Shown: positions 47,134 through 59,691 of the stretch, one piece after another
Layout: each line of letters starts with the position of its first letter
Numbering within the stretch: position 1 is the first letter of the stretch
Assembly (NCBI GenBank): GCA_032358165.1
Contig: JAALGY010000032.1
Location: 1,984,001-2,048,000 of the forward strand
DNA from: Diplosphaera chodatii
Lineage: Eukaryota; Chlorophyta; Trebouxiophyceae; Prasiolales; Stichococcaceae
DNA length: 64,000 nucleotides
Reading direction: 5' to 3'
Translations under genes and position numbers: made by a program
Notes under the pieces: model-generated
Database searches by the model: none
What the model was told of the DNA's origin: nothing
Seen by the model: only the letters and a program-made list of their open reading frames with translations

Positions 47134-49250
47134 CTACACACTCCGCCACAGCCGTACCCGACGATCCCCAGCGGTGGCCAGAATGTACGCTTCGCCCTCA
47201 CCTGCGCCAAGTACAGCGGAATGCTCCCACCCTTTCTTTTATGGTCCTGCAAATGCAGATCATGCCGACTGCGTCACCGGCATCTCACCTGTCAGCCTGG
47301 GCACCGGTGACCACTCCAGGTAGGCGACAGGAGTGTGGGCATCGTCGATGATCGCCATCACGGCGCCTGACGCCGAGTCAATCATGTGCAGGGTGCGCCC
47401 CAGCGCAGCTGCAATGACGCCATGGGCACCAAATGCCAACAGCTTGTAGCTCTGGCCGTTGGGCACCTGCACAGCAGTTGTTGATGTTTGGTGATGCAAC
47501 TGCAAGACTACTTGCTCACCAAGTGTCAGGTGCTGTATGCCTACGAAACATACCTGCTGCTGGACATTCACAAGGCATTTTGGATCCTCCTGCTGCTGGT
47601 AGCGCACAGCGAGGTTCCATATCCGCATGGAATGGTCCTGAGAGGCTGTCACAGCCTTGCGGCCGTCCGCAGAGAATGCCACCGCTGACACCTGTCGGGT
47701 GTGGCCCTGTATCAAGGAGGGATGCGTTGTCGAAGACTGCAAGTCTTGTTTTACTGACCACATGGCGTGATCCCGGAACCCGGCTGAGGGGCCTTTATCA
47801 TTACTGCACAAGACAGGGGCATTGCGTACCTTCAGATCCATCACTTTGGAGGTCTTCTGGAAGACACCCGCTTTGTCATACAAGACTTCGTGGATCTTCA
47901 CGTCGCTGGTGAACGTTGCTGCCGCAACCCACCGACCATCGGCTGACAGCGCAACGTTGTGATTGGTCAACCCTGCTGAATCCAAGGCTGCCAACTGCTT
48001 CCCCTGGGAACTGCAACACGATGCAATCTTCAACAGCAGCCAAATGCAAGAATCTTTGCTCGAACAACGATACCTCAACCACAAGAGAAATGTGCTGTTG
48101 CACAGGTGCAGCGCTTACCTGAACACCTTGAAGTCTGTCTTCTGACCACATGTGGCAAAGACGCCCTTCGTGCACCCATCGATGGTCAGTGCTGCGCCAC
48201 CGCCATGTGCACTGTCCAGCTGCACAATACTGAGCAAGTTTGTTTCACAACCGGTAGCAGGCGTGCGTTCTGGTGCATCGCCAGCGATCCGAGCAGGGTC
48301 AAGCAACAAAAATGTCATGGTTGTCACCTCCCATAACATCGAGTAGTTACTGCTGGGGTCGTACATTGCCAGTGATGCGGCATCCAAAGACCCTGCCGGC
48401 AGACTACGCTGCTCATTTCAGGAGCACTTGGTTTCGGTGACACACGTCTCATCCTGCTAACTGTGGTCAGTTCTCACCTTTGGTGAGCACCACCAACTGC
48501 TTCGCTGACTGCCCGAATGCAACGTCAACCAGGCCGCGAGTGAGGGCCTTTCGCCGGAAGCCAATGTTGCCACTGCTGAGATCCCCACTGAGGTTGAACA
48601 CCCGAATGGTCCGGTCCTCGCAGGCAGTAGCTAGCACCTGCCCGTCTGGACTCCACGATATACCAGTGACGGAGTCCCCATGCCCCTGGCAACAGTAATT
48701 TGTTGGTTGGAACTTTGCCGCCTACTCTCACGCGTAAGCATGTCTTTCCCCGTGGTCGAGCATGTTGCAGTCTATACAACACACAAGCCACCTTGAGCGT
48801 GTTGAGGTACAGAGGACTGTGCGACCCTGCATCTGCTGCTTGGCTGCTCTGAGATGCAGTCTTCTTCGACTGTTTGAGTAGCTGCTTCATGCTGTGGCCA
48901 GCAGGCGCTTCACTGGAAGATGTGTTGCTGCAGGGCGCACAGCAACACAGTGAGCCAAATTCATTTGTGTGGCCACATGCAGCTGCATTGCTGTTGCCAT
49001 GCTCTAGCAGCAAGAATGCGCACCCAGACGGGGGCTGCGATGCGGCCTTCTGTGTCGCACGCCGCAGATGGGCTGCTGCTGGTTTCCCTGCAGATCTTTG
49101 CTTGGGTAGTGCCCGTGAGACCGGAGCAAGTATGGCTCGCACAAAGCGCCAAAGAACGAGCAGTGTCGCACAGGTGAAGAATGCACCTGCATGCAAGGTC
49201 GTCTGATTATGCTGCGGACTTCCATGCATGACATGGCTGTGAAGCAACAT
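47134..49250 (-). CDS. TBL2-like ER-anchored WD40 protein
   Basis: The N-terminus has one membrane helix (FFTCATLLVLWRFVRAIL, residues ~20-40) followed by a basic, low-complexity region, the arrangement of transducin beta-like 2, an ER membrane WD40 protein tied to PERK/translation stress in animals. The propeller begins at about 48700: GHGDSVTGISWSPDGQVLAT and CEDRTIRVFNLSGD. Then come FGQSAKQLVVLTKG, GKQLAALDSAGLTNHNVALS, DGRWVAAATFTSDVKIHEVL, GHTRQVSAVAFSADGRKAVT with ASQDHSMRIWNLAVRYQQQE, and LLAFGAHGVIAAALGRTLHM. The last exon ends ILATAGDRRVRLWRSV at 47134. The block VSADGRW...FTSDVKI...KAGVFQ followed by KxxDLKGH, matching human TBL2, is the main reason for the assignment. ATG 49250 is the first in-frame start. 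Confidence 0.87.
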
Positions 49251-50362
49251 GCCCTGTCACTACAGGATAAGGGTCACAGAGCTGACCCAACAGGTAGAGA
49301 GTCGCCTTGGTTCCAGCTGAAAGTTCAGCATCCTCCGCATGCTGGCTGCCGTCCATCAGGTGATGCAGCGGTCCAGCAGGCTGTCTCTATATACCAGTGC
49401 AGTCTTTGCACTGTCACGATGGCTTATGCTGTGGACTTTGATCAATCAGGAGAGGACAACCCCGAGCTCTGCTGTGTCTGCACCTGGCAACCGCGACTAA
49501 CCTGTCGTGTTCATTCCGCACTCGTATTGTCTTACTGACTCACAACTGACATGCAATAGTCAACCATGTACCTGTGCTCTGTGGTTCTCGTACGCAATAA
49601 TGAAGTCACAAAACCCAATGTGTCACTGTTTACACGCCTGCCGGCTTGATGGTGCTGATGCAGGGCCATGTGACTGCAGATGACATCTGCACATCACCTG
49701 ACGCACCGGCATTTGCATTGCTCATCACGGCCATTACACCACCATGTCAATGCAGTTATGGGGCAGATGAAGTGGGGCGCGCTTGAGGTGAGGCCGTGCT
49801 TTTGCATGGAGTGCGGCGCACGCCAGTGCATTTGGCCATGCATGGCGAGAGCCATACTCGACCCTCAGTACAGGGCACTCTCTTCGTTGCCAGTTCGTGT
49901 GGGATGCCTGGATTCTCTCCACGAGCCTGTGCATAGTATGGCAAAACGAACAGCGTGCAGCAGATATCAAATGAACTGGTGACCCACAGCGCTTTTATGC
50001 TGCCCAACAGATTTTCAAATTCTGCTGCTACATCTCCATACCAATTGGCATGACCGCTGCCATATCCGGCAGTCCAAAAAACCTGGCTTCCCTCATAAAG
50101 AATGTGAGCATACTGTCCCGCACTTCCGCTTTGAGGTGCCCACCTTGCCATGTCCAGGCTTGCATTTGCTATCCGTTACCATGCAGAGGAACTACGTTGA
50201 CTATCCTCCCGAAGGCCCACGCCCACCTACGGCAGACGAGCTGCACGAAATGGTTCGGAAGGAACAGCAGCGGCGACGCACGGCATAGGCCCCGCCTTCA
50301 CCAACACCTAGGCATCAGGCGTGCAACAGCTCAGTAGTTAAGGCAGTGGAACCACATCAACA
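49251..50362. other. Divergent intergenic region (TBL2 / NSDHL) with a possible small gene
   Basis: Contains promoters of two divergent genes and a weak candidate for a short + strand gene (49758-50287, listed separately). No other structure recognised. Confidence 0.35.
49758..50287 (+). CDS. Possible small intron-containing gene, unknown function
   Basis: A first exon 49758-49787 encodes MGQMKWGALE before a GTGAGG donor. A candidate middle exon near 49894 gives FVWDAWILSTSLCI, a short hydrophobic stretch. A last exon from about 50187 encodes RNYVDYPPEGPRPPTADELH and ends in KEQQRRRTA. The pattern (short start, one possible membrane helix, charged tail) resembles small mitochondrial inner-membrane accessory subunits, but I cannot assign a family and the middle junctions are uncertain. 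Confidence 0.27.
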
Positions 50363-52254
50363 ATGGTCAGCACCAGGCGCGGGCAGCAGAACTGTTTGGT
50401 GATAGGAGGGGCAGGCTTTTTGGGGCAGCACTTGGTGCGCGCCCTCCTTCGCACGGGCAAATATCAGGTGGGCTGGGCATGTGGGCTGAAGCAGGTGTTG
50501 TGGCTTGCACCATGATGCACGCAGGATGTGTGTGGACCAACGCCCTCCACTATGGTGCCACTTCAGGTGACGGTGTTTGATATTCGACCAAGCGCAGAGA
50601 ATGACGTTGAGACCATTGTCGGGGACCTGCGCAAGCCAGAGGATGTGAACAAGGCCTGCGAAGGTGATACATGTTATGTCCTGGGAACGTTGTCCAGCCG
50701 ATGCACATTGGGTTTGCAAGTACATCAGGCCGTGTGGATGACTGACATGTGTGTGCAGGACGTGATGTGGTGTTTCACTGTGCAACGGCGTCGCCGTCAG
50801 CTTCCAACGCCTCCAACCAGGAGCTCATGTATGCCGTCAATGTGCGCGGCACTGAGCACGTGGTGACAGCCTGCAAGGTACGACTTGCAAGGACTTCCCA
50901 TCGCCTTCATGCCACCCCCAGCAACAGCGTGACTGCAGGCTTTTGTTGCAATTTGCCTCCTGCGCTTGCACAATGTAACCATGTAAGCACGGCGTCGCTT
51001 TCTGACGCGCAGGCAGCCAGAGTGCCAAAGCTGGTGTACACCAGCTCGGCGTCAGTTGTGTTCGAGGGCAAGGATCTGGTGGACGTCAACGAGGACCAGC
51101 CGTACGCCAGCCGCCCGCTGGACTTCTACACCCGCACCAAGGTGTGCCGCCCTGTGTATGCTCGGCCTGTCAGCCATTCGGCCTGCCGGGATGGCGGGCG
51201 TTCAGAGTTGCAGCTGACAAAACAAAGTGCTGAGTGGGCTACCGGTCTGGGGCAGGTGCTGGGCGAGACGGTCGTGCTGTCGGCAAATGGGCAAGGTCTT
51301 GCCACGGTTGCGCTGCGGCCGAGTGGCATCTTTGGCGAGGGCGACCCGTTGTTTGTGCCGGTGTTGATCGACAAGGCTGTCGCTGGCAAGATGAAGTACA
51401 TGATCGGCAATGGCCGCAATGTCATGGACTTCACCTACGTGGGCAACGTGGCGCAGGCCCACATACAGGTGCGCTGCTGCACCGCTGGCCGTCATGCTGT
51501 ATGGCATGTTGCTGTGTCAGGACTGGCTGTCGATGCATTTGCGTGCAAGATAATAAATTTTTTGCGTGCAACATGTGGTTCGAATCATGTCAGGCTGCCG
51601 AGAAGCTGGTGATGGGGTCGCCAGTGGCGGGGCGGCCATACTTCATCACAAACGATGAGCCTCGCCAATTCTGGGAGTTTCTGGGCGACGTCTGCGAGGT
51701 TTGCTAGGCTGGCGACCGCTTGCACGTTCCTGTTGCGATCGTAGGCTGCTGATGTGCGGACCATACAGCACCTGCATGTTGGACGTGCAATTGTATTGCT
51801 GTGAACATTGACACTGGCTGCTTCACAGGGCTTGGACTATGAGCGGCCGCGCATCAAGCTGCCATTTAGCTTGATCTTCATGCTTGCATGCGTATTTGAG
51901 TACCTGGTGAGTTCCATCCTGGTTGCTTCATCTGGACTGGCATGTGCAGCTACTAGTGGACTTGATGCACATGTGCACGCTCACACAGCAGCAACCAACC
52001 AGTCGCAGCAATTGTCGACGCCTGTGCAGGTTCTGCCCGTCTTCAAGTTGATGGGCCGCCCGCTTGCGGCGTCGGAGTTCACCCGCAACCGCATCAGGAT
52101 TGCAGCCAGCAACCGTCGCTTCAACATCTCACGGGCAAAGAACGACCTGGGCTATGAACCCGGGGTCAGCATGGATGAGGGACTGCAGCGCACCCTGAAG
52201 TCGTTTGAGCACCTTCGAAACAGCAAGTCAGCAGGGATCAGATCGAAGAGGTAG
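50363..52254 (+). CDS. Sterol-4-alpha-carboxylate 3-dehydrogenase (decarboxylating), NSDHL/ERG26 type
   Basis: Part of the sterol C-4 demethylation complex at the ER: it oxidises and decarboxylates 4-carboxysterols with NAD(P)+. Eight exons (50363-50467, 50567-50663, 50759-50877, 51013-51141, 51256-51468, 51594-51698, 51829-51906, 52030-52254) join in phase, 1071 nt, 356 aa. The Rossmann motif is CLVIGGAGFLGQHLVRALL with VFDIRPS. GRDVVFHCATASPS and NVRGTEHVVTACK are extended-SDR signatures. The catalytic Tyr-Lys pair is in FYTRTK (YxxxK), with the Ser in LVYTSSASVVF. VALRPSGIFGEGDPLFVPVL and DFTYVGNVAQAHI follow. The hydrophobic LPFSLIFMLACVFEYL fits the membrane-contact region of NSDHL. The tail reads FNISRAKNDLGYEPGVSMDE then LKSFEHLRNS. 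Confidence 0.94.
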
Positions 52255-52477
52255 GGTGGCAAGGTTTGCACTGATCTGTTTCAGGTGCATATGGTTGATT
52301 ATCGGTGTGTACATCTGTGTAGATGCAGTCATCTAGCCGATGCAGTGCCATGACTGGAGCATCTTCCCAGCTCCACCCGTTCCACATGGCAAACACTATC
52401 AATGACGGCAGAGCTGCAAGTGGCAGGCACGTTGCATTCATGGTGGTGGGCCCCAACCGCAGGCTATGTCCATCGCG

Positions 52478-54169
52478 TCATGCAGCAGCCACAGCATAGT
52501 TATTGGCTGCTCGTGTGAATGTGTCCTCCGCTGCAGTTGCCTGCTGCACTGCGATGTGTTCCGGCGCCACGGTCTTCAGCTGACTGCGTTGCGAAACATT
52601 GCACTGTGAGCATGCTGCAATTCATGGATAACACTCATGCCAGCCGTGCAACACTCCGCTTGAAGCACAGCAGTGGACGCATCACACAACGACCAGCCGT
52701 GCTGGGTGCCTCACTTGAGGTAGCGTGAGGCAGGCTTGCCCTGGTGCAGCGAGATCGTGACCAGGTTGGCCAGCGTTTCTGCGCTCTTGGCATCCTTTTC
52801 GAATGCCTCCTGCAGCTGGCTCTCTGCCTCCTCCCACCGCCCCATCGCCATGTTGCAGGTGGCGGCCCCGTTGAGCAGCCGCGTCTGCACCTCATCAATT
52901 CCTTCCATGTGTGCGCAGCAGTTGTACACAAATGGACGAGTATGCTGCTACGCAACACGAGTGTGTCGCAACCTGGACAATCTTCTATAGATGCTGCTTC
53001 AAGGCTGGCGAACTCACCGTCCAGGTGTACTTGTCTCCCAGCTCCTGATAGATATATGAGGCATCCTGCACCTTGCTGCCACCCTGCACATGACCAGAGA
53101 TGTGCAAGTTGGACTCCCGGACTTCTGGCTGAAACACGGCAGCAGCACTCTGTCACAGCAAGCCACGACGTGCAGCAGGCGCGGAAGGCAGCGCACCAGG
53201 AAGATGTTCACGCAGGCGGTGGCGAGCTGCGTGATGGTGGCGTCATCGTCGACCGCTGACATTGCGCGCACCTGCTTCTCCGCTTGGTCCACACGGTGTA
53301 TCCGCAGATAGTTCAGCACCGACACCGCCATCCTGTCCAGCGCGACATGCTATACCTTTCAGAAACTGGTGGTTTGACTACATACCAGGATAATGTAGCT
53401 AGTTGATGCAGATGGCATCTGCCGCCAGCTCAGACTAGCTGCGCATCGAGTCCGTCAGTGTGGTGAAGGTTTGTCAGGGAAACCCCCTCACATCTCCAGC
53501 AGCTCGCCACCGTGCAGGGCCTTGAGCGCCTCCACGTAGTCGCCCTCGTTGGTGTAGATGATGCCCGCGACCAGCAGCACCGAGGCGTTGTGCGCGACCG
53601 CCGGGTCCGCCAGCCAGTCCTTGATGGTGGCCAGCACCTCCTCCTGCAGCACATCTTCCGTGTCTCACATGGACCCGGGTGTCGGACGCCAGTCCCTGAT
53701 AGCAGATCCTAGGTCTACTGACCCGATCTCCCTGGCACAAACGTGCCGCTTCAGCAGTGTATGGTGGCAGCACTGGCGGCCACACCTTGGGCAGCTTGCC
53801 ACCCTGGTACTGCGCCAGCAGCTTCACTGCCTGCAGCGCCTGTGGCGCACTGCTGGAGATCTCGTTGATGACCAGCTGCACGACAGCAGAGCAGCGCGTG
53901 GGGGTCAGAGGCCTTCACCTGCACCATTCGCTTGCACACTTCTGCCCACACCTACGGCTAGCTGTAGTACTCCAGATGCCCTGCAGACTGCTGCTGCCAC
54001 CCACCTCATAGCTGCCCAGCTCGATGTATGAGCGGTACACGAAGATGTCCCTCTCTAACTTATCCGCTTCCTCAAGGCTCTCCAAGTCGGATGCCTCACT
54101 GATCGCATGCTGGTAGGCGCCCAGGTAGAAGTTGTTGCGCACAGCGAACAGCAGGTCGGGCGCCGACAT
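52478..54169 (-). CDS. COPE: Coatomer subunit epsilon
   Basis: A TPR-type subunit of the COPI coat for Golgi-to-ER and intra-Golgi vesicles; it stabilises alpha-COP. Seven exons (54169-54005, 53875-53786, 53643-53492, 53332-53197, 53083-53018, 52890-52715, 52583-52478) join in phase, 891 nt, 296 aa. The N-terminus is MSAPDLLFAVRNNFYLGAYQ, typical of the family. Next come ISSSAPQALQAVKLLAQY, VAGIIYTNEGDYVEALKALH, ITQLATACVNIFL and NGAATCNMAMGRWEEAESQL. The last join gives SRYLNQLKTVAPEHIAVQQA, the conserved RYL-QLK C-terminal helix. Read without this last intron, the protein would stop at 52711, 35 residues early; that stop lies in the donor GTGAGG. It is divergent from the coiled-coil gene. 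Confidence 0.95.
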
Positions 54170-55206
54170 GACACAAGCTGGCTATCTGCGCGGCTACAAG
54201 CCTGCAACATGAGTAGATGATGTTGTACACAAGCACGCCAGGTGTTGCTGCACACCAGCGCATCATCATGCTGCGGCATGCTGCGACAGCTTGGTACACC
54301 GGAGCTGTTGAAGCAAGCCACCTCACACGAGATGATATACAGTGAGCACACTGTCTGAGTACGCTTTCTCAGCGTGATCGAAATTTCAATCACAGCACGA
54401 TCGCAAGTGAACACACAGATCTGGTCACCACACCTGCAGCTGAGTTTGAACTGGCTTCACGACCTTCTGCTAGCAGCTAAGTAGCCGGTGCTGCAACGGC
54501 CACGACCAACAACTGGTGTCCTATTCACGGAGGATCCAGCTGCTTCAAGTGCACAGCACTGTGATCAGCAGTGAGCAAGGGCTGATCAGCGTCGCAACAC
54601 GCCCCCGGCGCGAATGCGGAGTCTGTTCCAGCTGTACTGGTACTTCAGTCCAGCGTGTGAGACGGTACTTGTAAAGTTCTGCGGCACAATGCAGGCTCTA
54701 TTGAAGTCAGTCAGGGGTGATGAGCATCTTACCACCGACACCTTGAGCGAACATGCAGCGTCGAGCATGCATCATTTTGCACACCAATAGTGTTTGCCAA
54801 CGCGTACAACAGGGCTCACTGCAGTATTCATCAGCAAGGTTGGTCATCGACGGTCGCTGATGCACTCATTGCCCTGCTGGTCAGTGGCAGCTGCGCCACT
54901 TCGGCGTGTGCTTATGTGCACCAGCGCAGCGTGACACGTGCGACATCGAATCCAGCCGGTGACTAGAGTGTCACGCCGTCTGCTATGCGGCACTTTGCAG
55001 AGGGCTATCAGTGCAGCTCGGCTGCCGGTCCGCTGCCTCATGCATGCGTATGCCGCCCGCATGCCGCCTCAGCCACCCAGGCAACACGCAGGCAGGACCG
55101 GAGAGAGAGCCTGATACGCTGCACACATCAGCACCAGCATGCCGCAGCCGACTCGTCTCCATCAGACCCTACCTGGACAGCACTGCGGGATGGGTCCGAT
55201 CATGCC
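54170..55206. other. Divergent intergenic region upstream of COPE and the coiled-coil gene
   Basis: About 1 kb. An open + frame extends from ATG 54985 into the next gene, so the start of that gene could lie here. No other supported feature. Confidence 0.4.
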
Positions 55207-58200
55207 ATGGGCGCCCAGGCGTCAGCAGGCAGGATCCCTGACATCGATCAGAGTTCAGCACAGCCAAGCGCAGCAAGCTCAGCATCGGCTGAGCAGCATG
55301 CTGCAAGTGGTGGCAGCTGGCAGCAGGTCACATCAGCCCCGGCAGCGCCGCCGCAGCAGGCGCCGCCAGTGCCGCCGGACAGCCCGCTGACATCCACCAG
55401 CGGGTTTGTCTGGGCACTTGTTGTGCTGCTCTCCATCCGCCTCAGCCGGCGCCATACCGAGCAGGCAGCATTCGACCTGCGATCGCAGGTGCTGGCCATG
55501 TGCACTGCACCTACGACATGGCCATGCACCTATCGCTGTACCTGCTCCATCATGTGCAGTTGTTCAGACAAGTGCAGGGTTTGCTGATGCATGCGGGCAC
55601 TTGTCTCCAGGATATCAGCATGGAAGCACTCATCAACGACCAGCAGCTGTTCAAGGCTCGCCGTGAGTATGAGCAGCGGGAGGCCGCATCCAAAGCAGCG
55701 GAGGCCGCTGAAAGGTGACCACCAGCCGCTGGGCGTCAACAGTCGGTAGCAGCTCTGTTGTCTTCCGGCCATGGACTGTAGGCAAGCGCGTGCGTGCGCC
55801 ATGCAGGCTTGCAAAAGTGCAAGAGGAGGCGACAGCAAGAGAGGCGGAACGGGTACGCCGGGAGCAGCAACGGGCAGCGGAGGCAGCTGCGGCCAAGCGC
55901 CGCTCGGACGAGGCAGCTGCCGCTCGGCAAGTGTCTGGTTGCACTCAGTAGATGTGTTGCCGCCAGTGTGTGCCATTCATCGTGATGTCATGAGACAGAC
56001 AGAAAATCCAAGAGCCACACAGACAAACTTGCTTCTGAGCTGACCGATGGCCTTCACAACTGAGCAGGCGAAAGGCATTCGACGAGGCAGAGGCTGCAAG
56101 CGCGGCACTGCTGGCAGAGAAGACAGCCGCAGCGCAGCGGGAGCGTGAGGCACGAGAGCTCCAGCTGGCATCCGAGCGCGAGGCGCAGCGCAGGTGAGAG
56201 GCCCTTTTCAATCATCGTTTTGGTGCGGTTCACGCATGGGTGTGCTTCAATTTTGTGCCAGGGGCCCTGACGGTGCCTTCCCATCAAGCATATCATGCGC
56301 CTTTCAAGGCCTGACGTACGATGATCAACTCCAAGCACTGATTTTGTCTTGGATGCCAACCTACATGCAACATGAGCCGCCTAGTCATGCGCACAGTCGT
56401 TGGGATGTTGCCTCAGGACACAACCCGCAGCAGCACCAGACTGCAAGGCCCTTCAAGTGTGTTGCTGACCCCTGCAGGGCGGAGGCTGAGCGGCAGCGGC
56501 AGCTGGAAGCGGAACAGAAAGCGAAGGAAACAGAAGAGCAGCGACTGTTGGCAGAAGCAGTGGCGGCCAAGGAGGCAGAGCGCCGTGCGCTGGACAAGCT
56601 GGCCCGGCGGTTTGCCGTCAAGCTGGATGGCAGCGCCAGCATCGACAAGCCGCCCCAGGTGTGCTTGCAGGTGTCATGTACAGAACTCGTGCCTGTCTAT
56701 GAGGTGGCTGGCCAGCCGGTTGCACCTCTCCACAAGCTTCCGCGCAGCACTTCAATGGCTCCCAAATGAGGCTCAGAGCTTCGCGGTCATCATTACAAAC
56801 CCTGCGCTGCTGGGGCCCATGTGCAGGGCGCCCGCACGGCGGAGCGGCTGCCGCGGGAGGCGCTGCTGCAGCTGGGCGTGACGCTGGGCACCGCCGTCAG
56901 CGACGCGCCCTCGTGCGCGACGGAGCTGTTCGCGTCCATAGAGCACGCCCGGGAGGGGGCCACGGCGCTGGCGGGCGCGGCGGCGCGGGCGGCGGCCGGC
57001 GGCTACGCCTCCACCATGCGGCTGCAGGCCATGATGGGCGAGGTGCGCGCGTGTTGCCGTGTCCAGTGCAGGTTCCAGTGCTGATATGCATGGCACGGGA
57101 AGCGCCGGCTGGACATGCTGCCGGGATTAGATTTCTGGCAATTGTCAGTGTCACTATGCTTTCGATGCTTCGAGCGTGCTCAGGATGCCCACTGGCGAGG
57201 CTTCGGAACCCCTGCAGGGCCCCCTGGAGCACATGGACGAGGTGGAGCTGCAGCACTGGATGAACGTGGCGGCCTGCCGCGCCGTCGCCGTCGCCTCGCA
57301 GGCTTTGCATCGCCACCTTGACGCCGCCGCCGAGCGCATCGCCCCCGCACAGACACCCCTCCAGGTCCGCTGAGCAATGCGCCCAACATTGCAGAGCCAT
57401 GCAGCCGGCTGCAGGCCGCAAGCCCATGAGTTCCTGATGAGCAAGACTGGACAGCGGCACAAACCCCATGGAAACCTACATGGTGGCATGGGCGGCAGGT
57501 GCGCACGGAGCGGGGGGTGCTGCCGGCGGGTCACCCCGACCGCGTCAGCAGCCGCCTGGAGCGCGCGATAGAGGCGGTGGGGGCGGGCCGCATGGACGAC
57601 GCCGCCGCCGCGCTGTCCGCCGTCATGGAGGACGAGGAGCGCTGGCTGCACCAGGTGCGGCGTGGGGGCGGCTGCCGACGCTGCGGCGGTGTCACGCTGC
57701 TGGTGCCTGTCTCCTGCCACTGAGATACAGACACCAGCACCCCTGCGTCAGCCCCACTGCCACCTGTCAGGAGCTGTGCGCTGGCAGCAGTCATGTCCCC
57801 GGTGTCTGTCGATACACATGACACCTGCTGGCACCTGCACACGCGCAGGGCCTGGCGGCCCCGGCGCCGCCGCACCTGGGTGCCGTGCTGGGCGCGGCGC
57901 ACTTCCTTGCGCGCATGCAGACGACGCGGCCGACCGACATGCCCGCCAGCCTCGACTCCGCCATCGTGCTGCTGCGCGAGGTGCTCGAGGGCCTGACCGC
58001 AGACGCGCCGCAGGTGGGATCACAGTTTCATTTTGACATTGCTGCTGTGACAGCGTGCCCCGGAAGAGGATCAGTGTGCTTCTCGACCAGGGTGATGCGC
58101 ATGGGTGCCAGAGCAACAGGTTTGTGGCTCTGACGGATTGTCCTGCCTTTCACAGATGTATGATGCCAGGCTGTTGGCCATGCCACGCAGGACTCGCTGA

Positions 58201-59691
58201 CGCCGCTGGCCGCGTTCGTCGACGCGGCGCTGGGGGGCGGGCAGCCGGTGGGCGACATGGTGCGCCAGCTGGCGGAGGCCAACATGTCCAGGGCCGCCCG
58301 CGCAGCGCGCCAGGAGAGGCAGCGCGCAGCGGAGGTGGGGAGGTTGCGTGGCTGCTGGGATTGCCTTGCACACATGTGCTGGAGGATGCTGCTAGATGTC
58401 CAAGCAGCCGCGCTCCGAAACCCATACTGGCCAGTTTGGTAGCACAGGCGCAGGCGACTCTGTGCAAGCAAAGGCATCGAGACTGGGTGGCAGGATGAGG
58501 CAGCAGAGCCGTGGAATGCACAATGATGAAGTCGGCGTGTGGGCCTGCAGGCGGCGCTGGCGGCGTCGCTGGTGGCGGAGGAGTGGCCGGACGCCTCGGA
58601 GCTGGCGGCGGACCGCGCCGCGGCCCGGGAGGCGGCGACGCCGGTGCCGGAGCGGGTGTGGGCGCTGCGCAACGTGGCGGCGACGGCGGCCATGGGCGGG
58701 GCCGGCGGCGCCGCCCGCGCCATACAGCTGCTGGACAAGGCGCTGGCGCTGAAGCAGGAGTGGGTCGGCAGCGCCGAGCACCCCAGTGAGTGTGACGCCG
58801 ACCGCACGCCACCCTCAAAACTCGCCCTCCATCTCTTCACCAAAAATGAGTGCCATCAGTGTGGGTGCGAACACCAGCTCAGCTGCCTGCAAAGTCTCAT
58901 CACATCATGCCAGCATGCATGGGGTGATTTTCCACGACTGCAGGCCTGCTGCCGGAGCTCGGGGCGCTGGTGGACGTGCTGGCCAGTGGTGGCGGCGAGC
59001 GGAGGCAGCAGGAAGTTGCGACCAGGGAGCGAGCGCTGCGCATCCTTTCCCGCGTGGCCGCCAGGTGCCTGTGCTCTGGCCACCCGACAAGGCCCTGAGC
59101 CAGCATCTGATATCCTGGCGGGGCAGCCCACGGCGGAAGCCATCTGGCGAAGTGTGCCACCTCTGCAGTGGCGCTCATGCCTGCGGAGGGCGTTTGATTG
59201 ACGCCACTGCTCATTGACTCAAATCTCCTGTCAGCAGGTACCGTGCCACCGGGCACACTGCGTCGGCGGTCGCGCTGCTGGAGGCAGCGGTGCGGGAGCA
59301 CGAGCAGGGGCTGGGGCTGCGCCACCGGGGCGTCACCGCCCTCACGCGCCGCGCCGAGGAGTGGTTCGAGGAGCTGCCGCCCTCCGACGCCTCGGACCTG
59401 CGCCTGCGGGTGAGGCCACAGCGCAGCTGCCGCTGGTGCTGGGCTGTGCTGCCATATGACAAGGTGAGATGGCCCGCGTCCCTGGGCATCCTGTTGGCTT
59501 ATGGGCAGTCAATGCTGCATCGGCCACTGCCGCAGGTGGCAGCCACGCGGCAGCAGCCCGACGTCGTGCAGCGGGTGGTGGCGGCATTTGTGGAGGAGCT
59601 CGCGTCCGCCACCGGCGTCGGCGTGCACCGCAGCAAAGCAGAACTGTGGGATGAAGGCGGTGTGGCACCCCTGCCGATGCTCGTGCAGTAG
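55207..59691 (+). CDS. Large orphan: one membrane helix, coiled coil and TPR-like C-terminus
   Basis: Not recognised. From ATG 55207 (or 54985) a Ser/Ala/Pro-rich N-terminus leads to one hydrophobic helix, [15 protein letters not shown], with Arg residues after it. A 74-nt intron (55488-55561) joins this to [21 protein letters not shown] ~130-residue charged coiled coil follows in exons at about 55640, 55810, 56070 and 56480 ([37 protein letters not shown]). Later exons (about 56825, 57185, 57500, 57850, 58195, 58550) are Ala/Leu/Glu helical. The C-terminal part looks TPR- or kinesin-light-chain-like: [19 protein letters not shown], then [20 protein letters not shown]. It ends [16 protein letters not shown]...MLVQ. 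The architecture suggests an organelle or ER tether. It could also be two genes; the join near 56650-56830 is the weakest. Confidence 0.62.

Noticed and set aside
51565..51590. tRNA B-box-like ggttcgaatca
   Set aside because: No A box or cloverleaf around it; it is in an intron of the NSDHL-type gene.
52711..52929. COPE ending at the stop at 52711
   Set aside because: The stop lies in a GTGAGG donor. Splicing to 52583 restores the conserved RYL-QLK C-terminal helix in phase.
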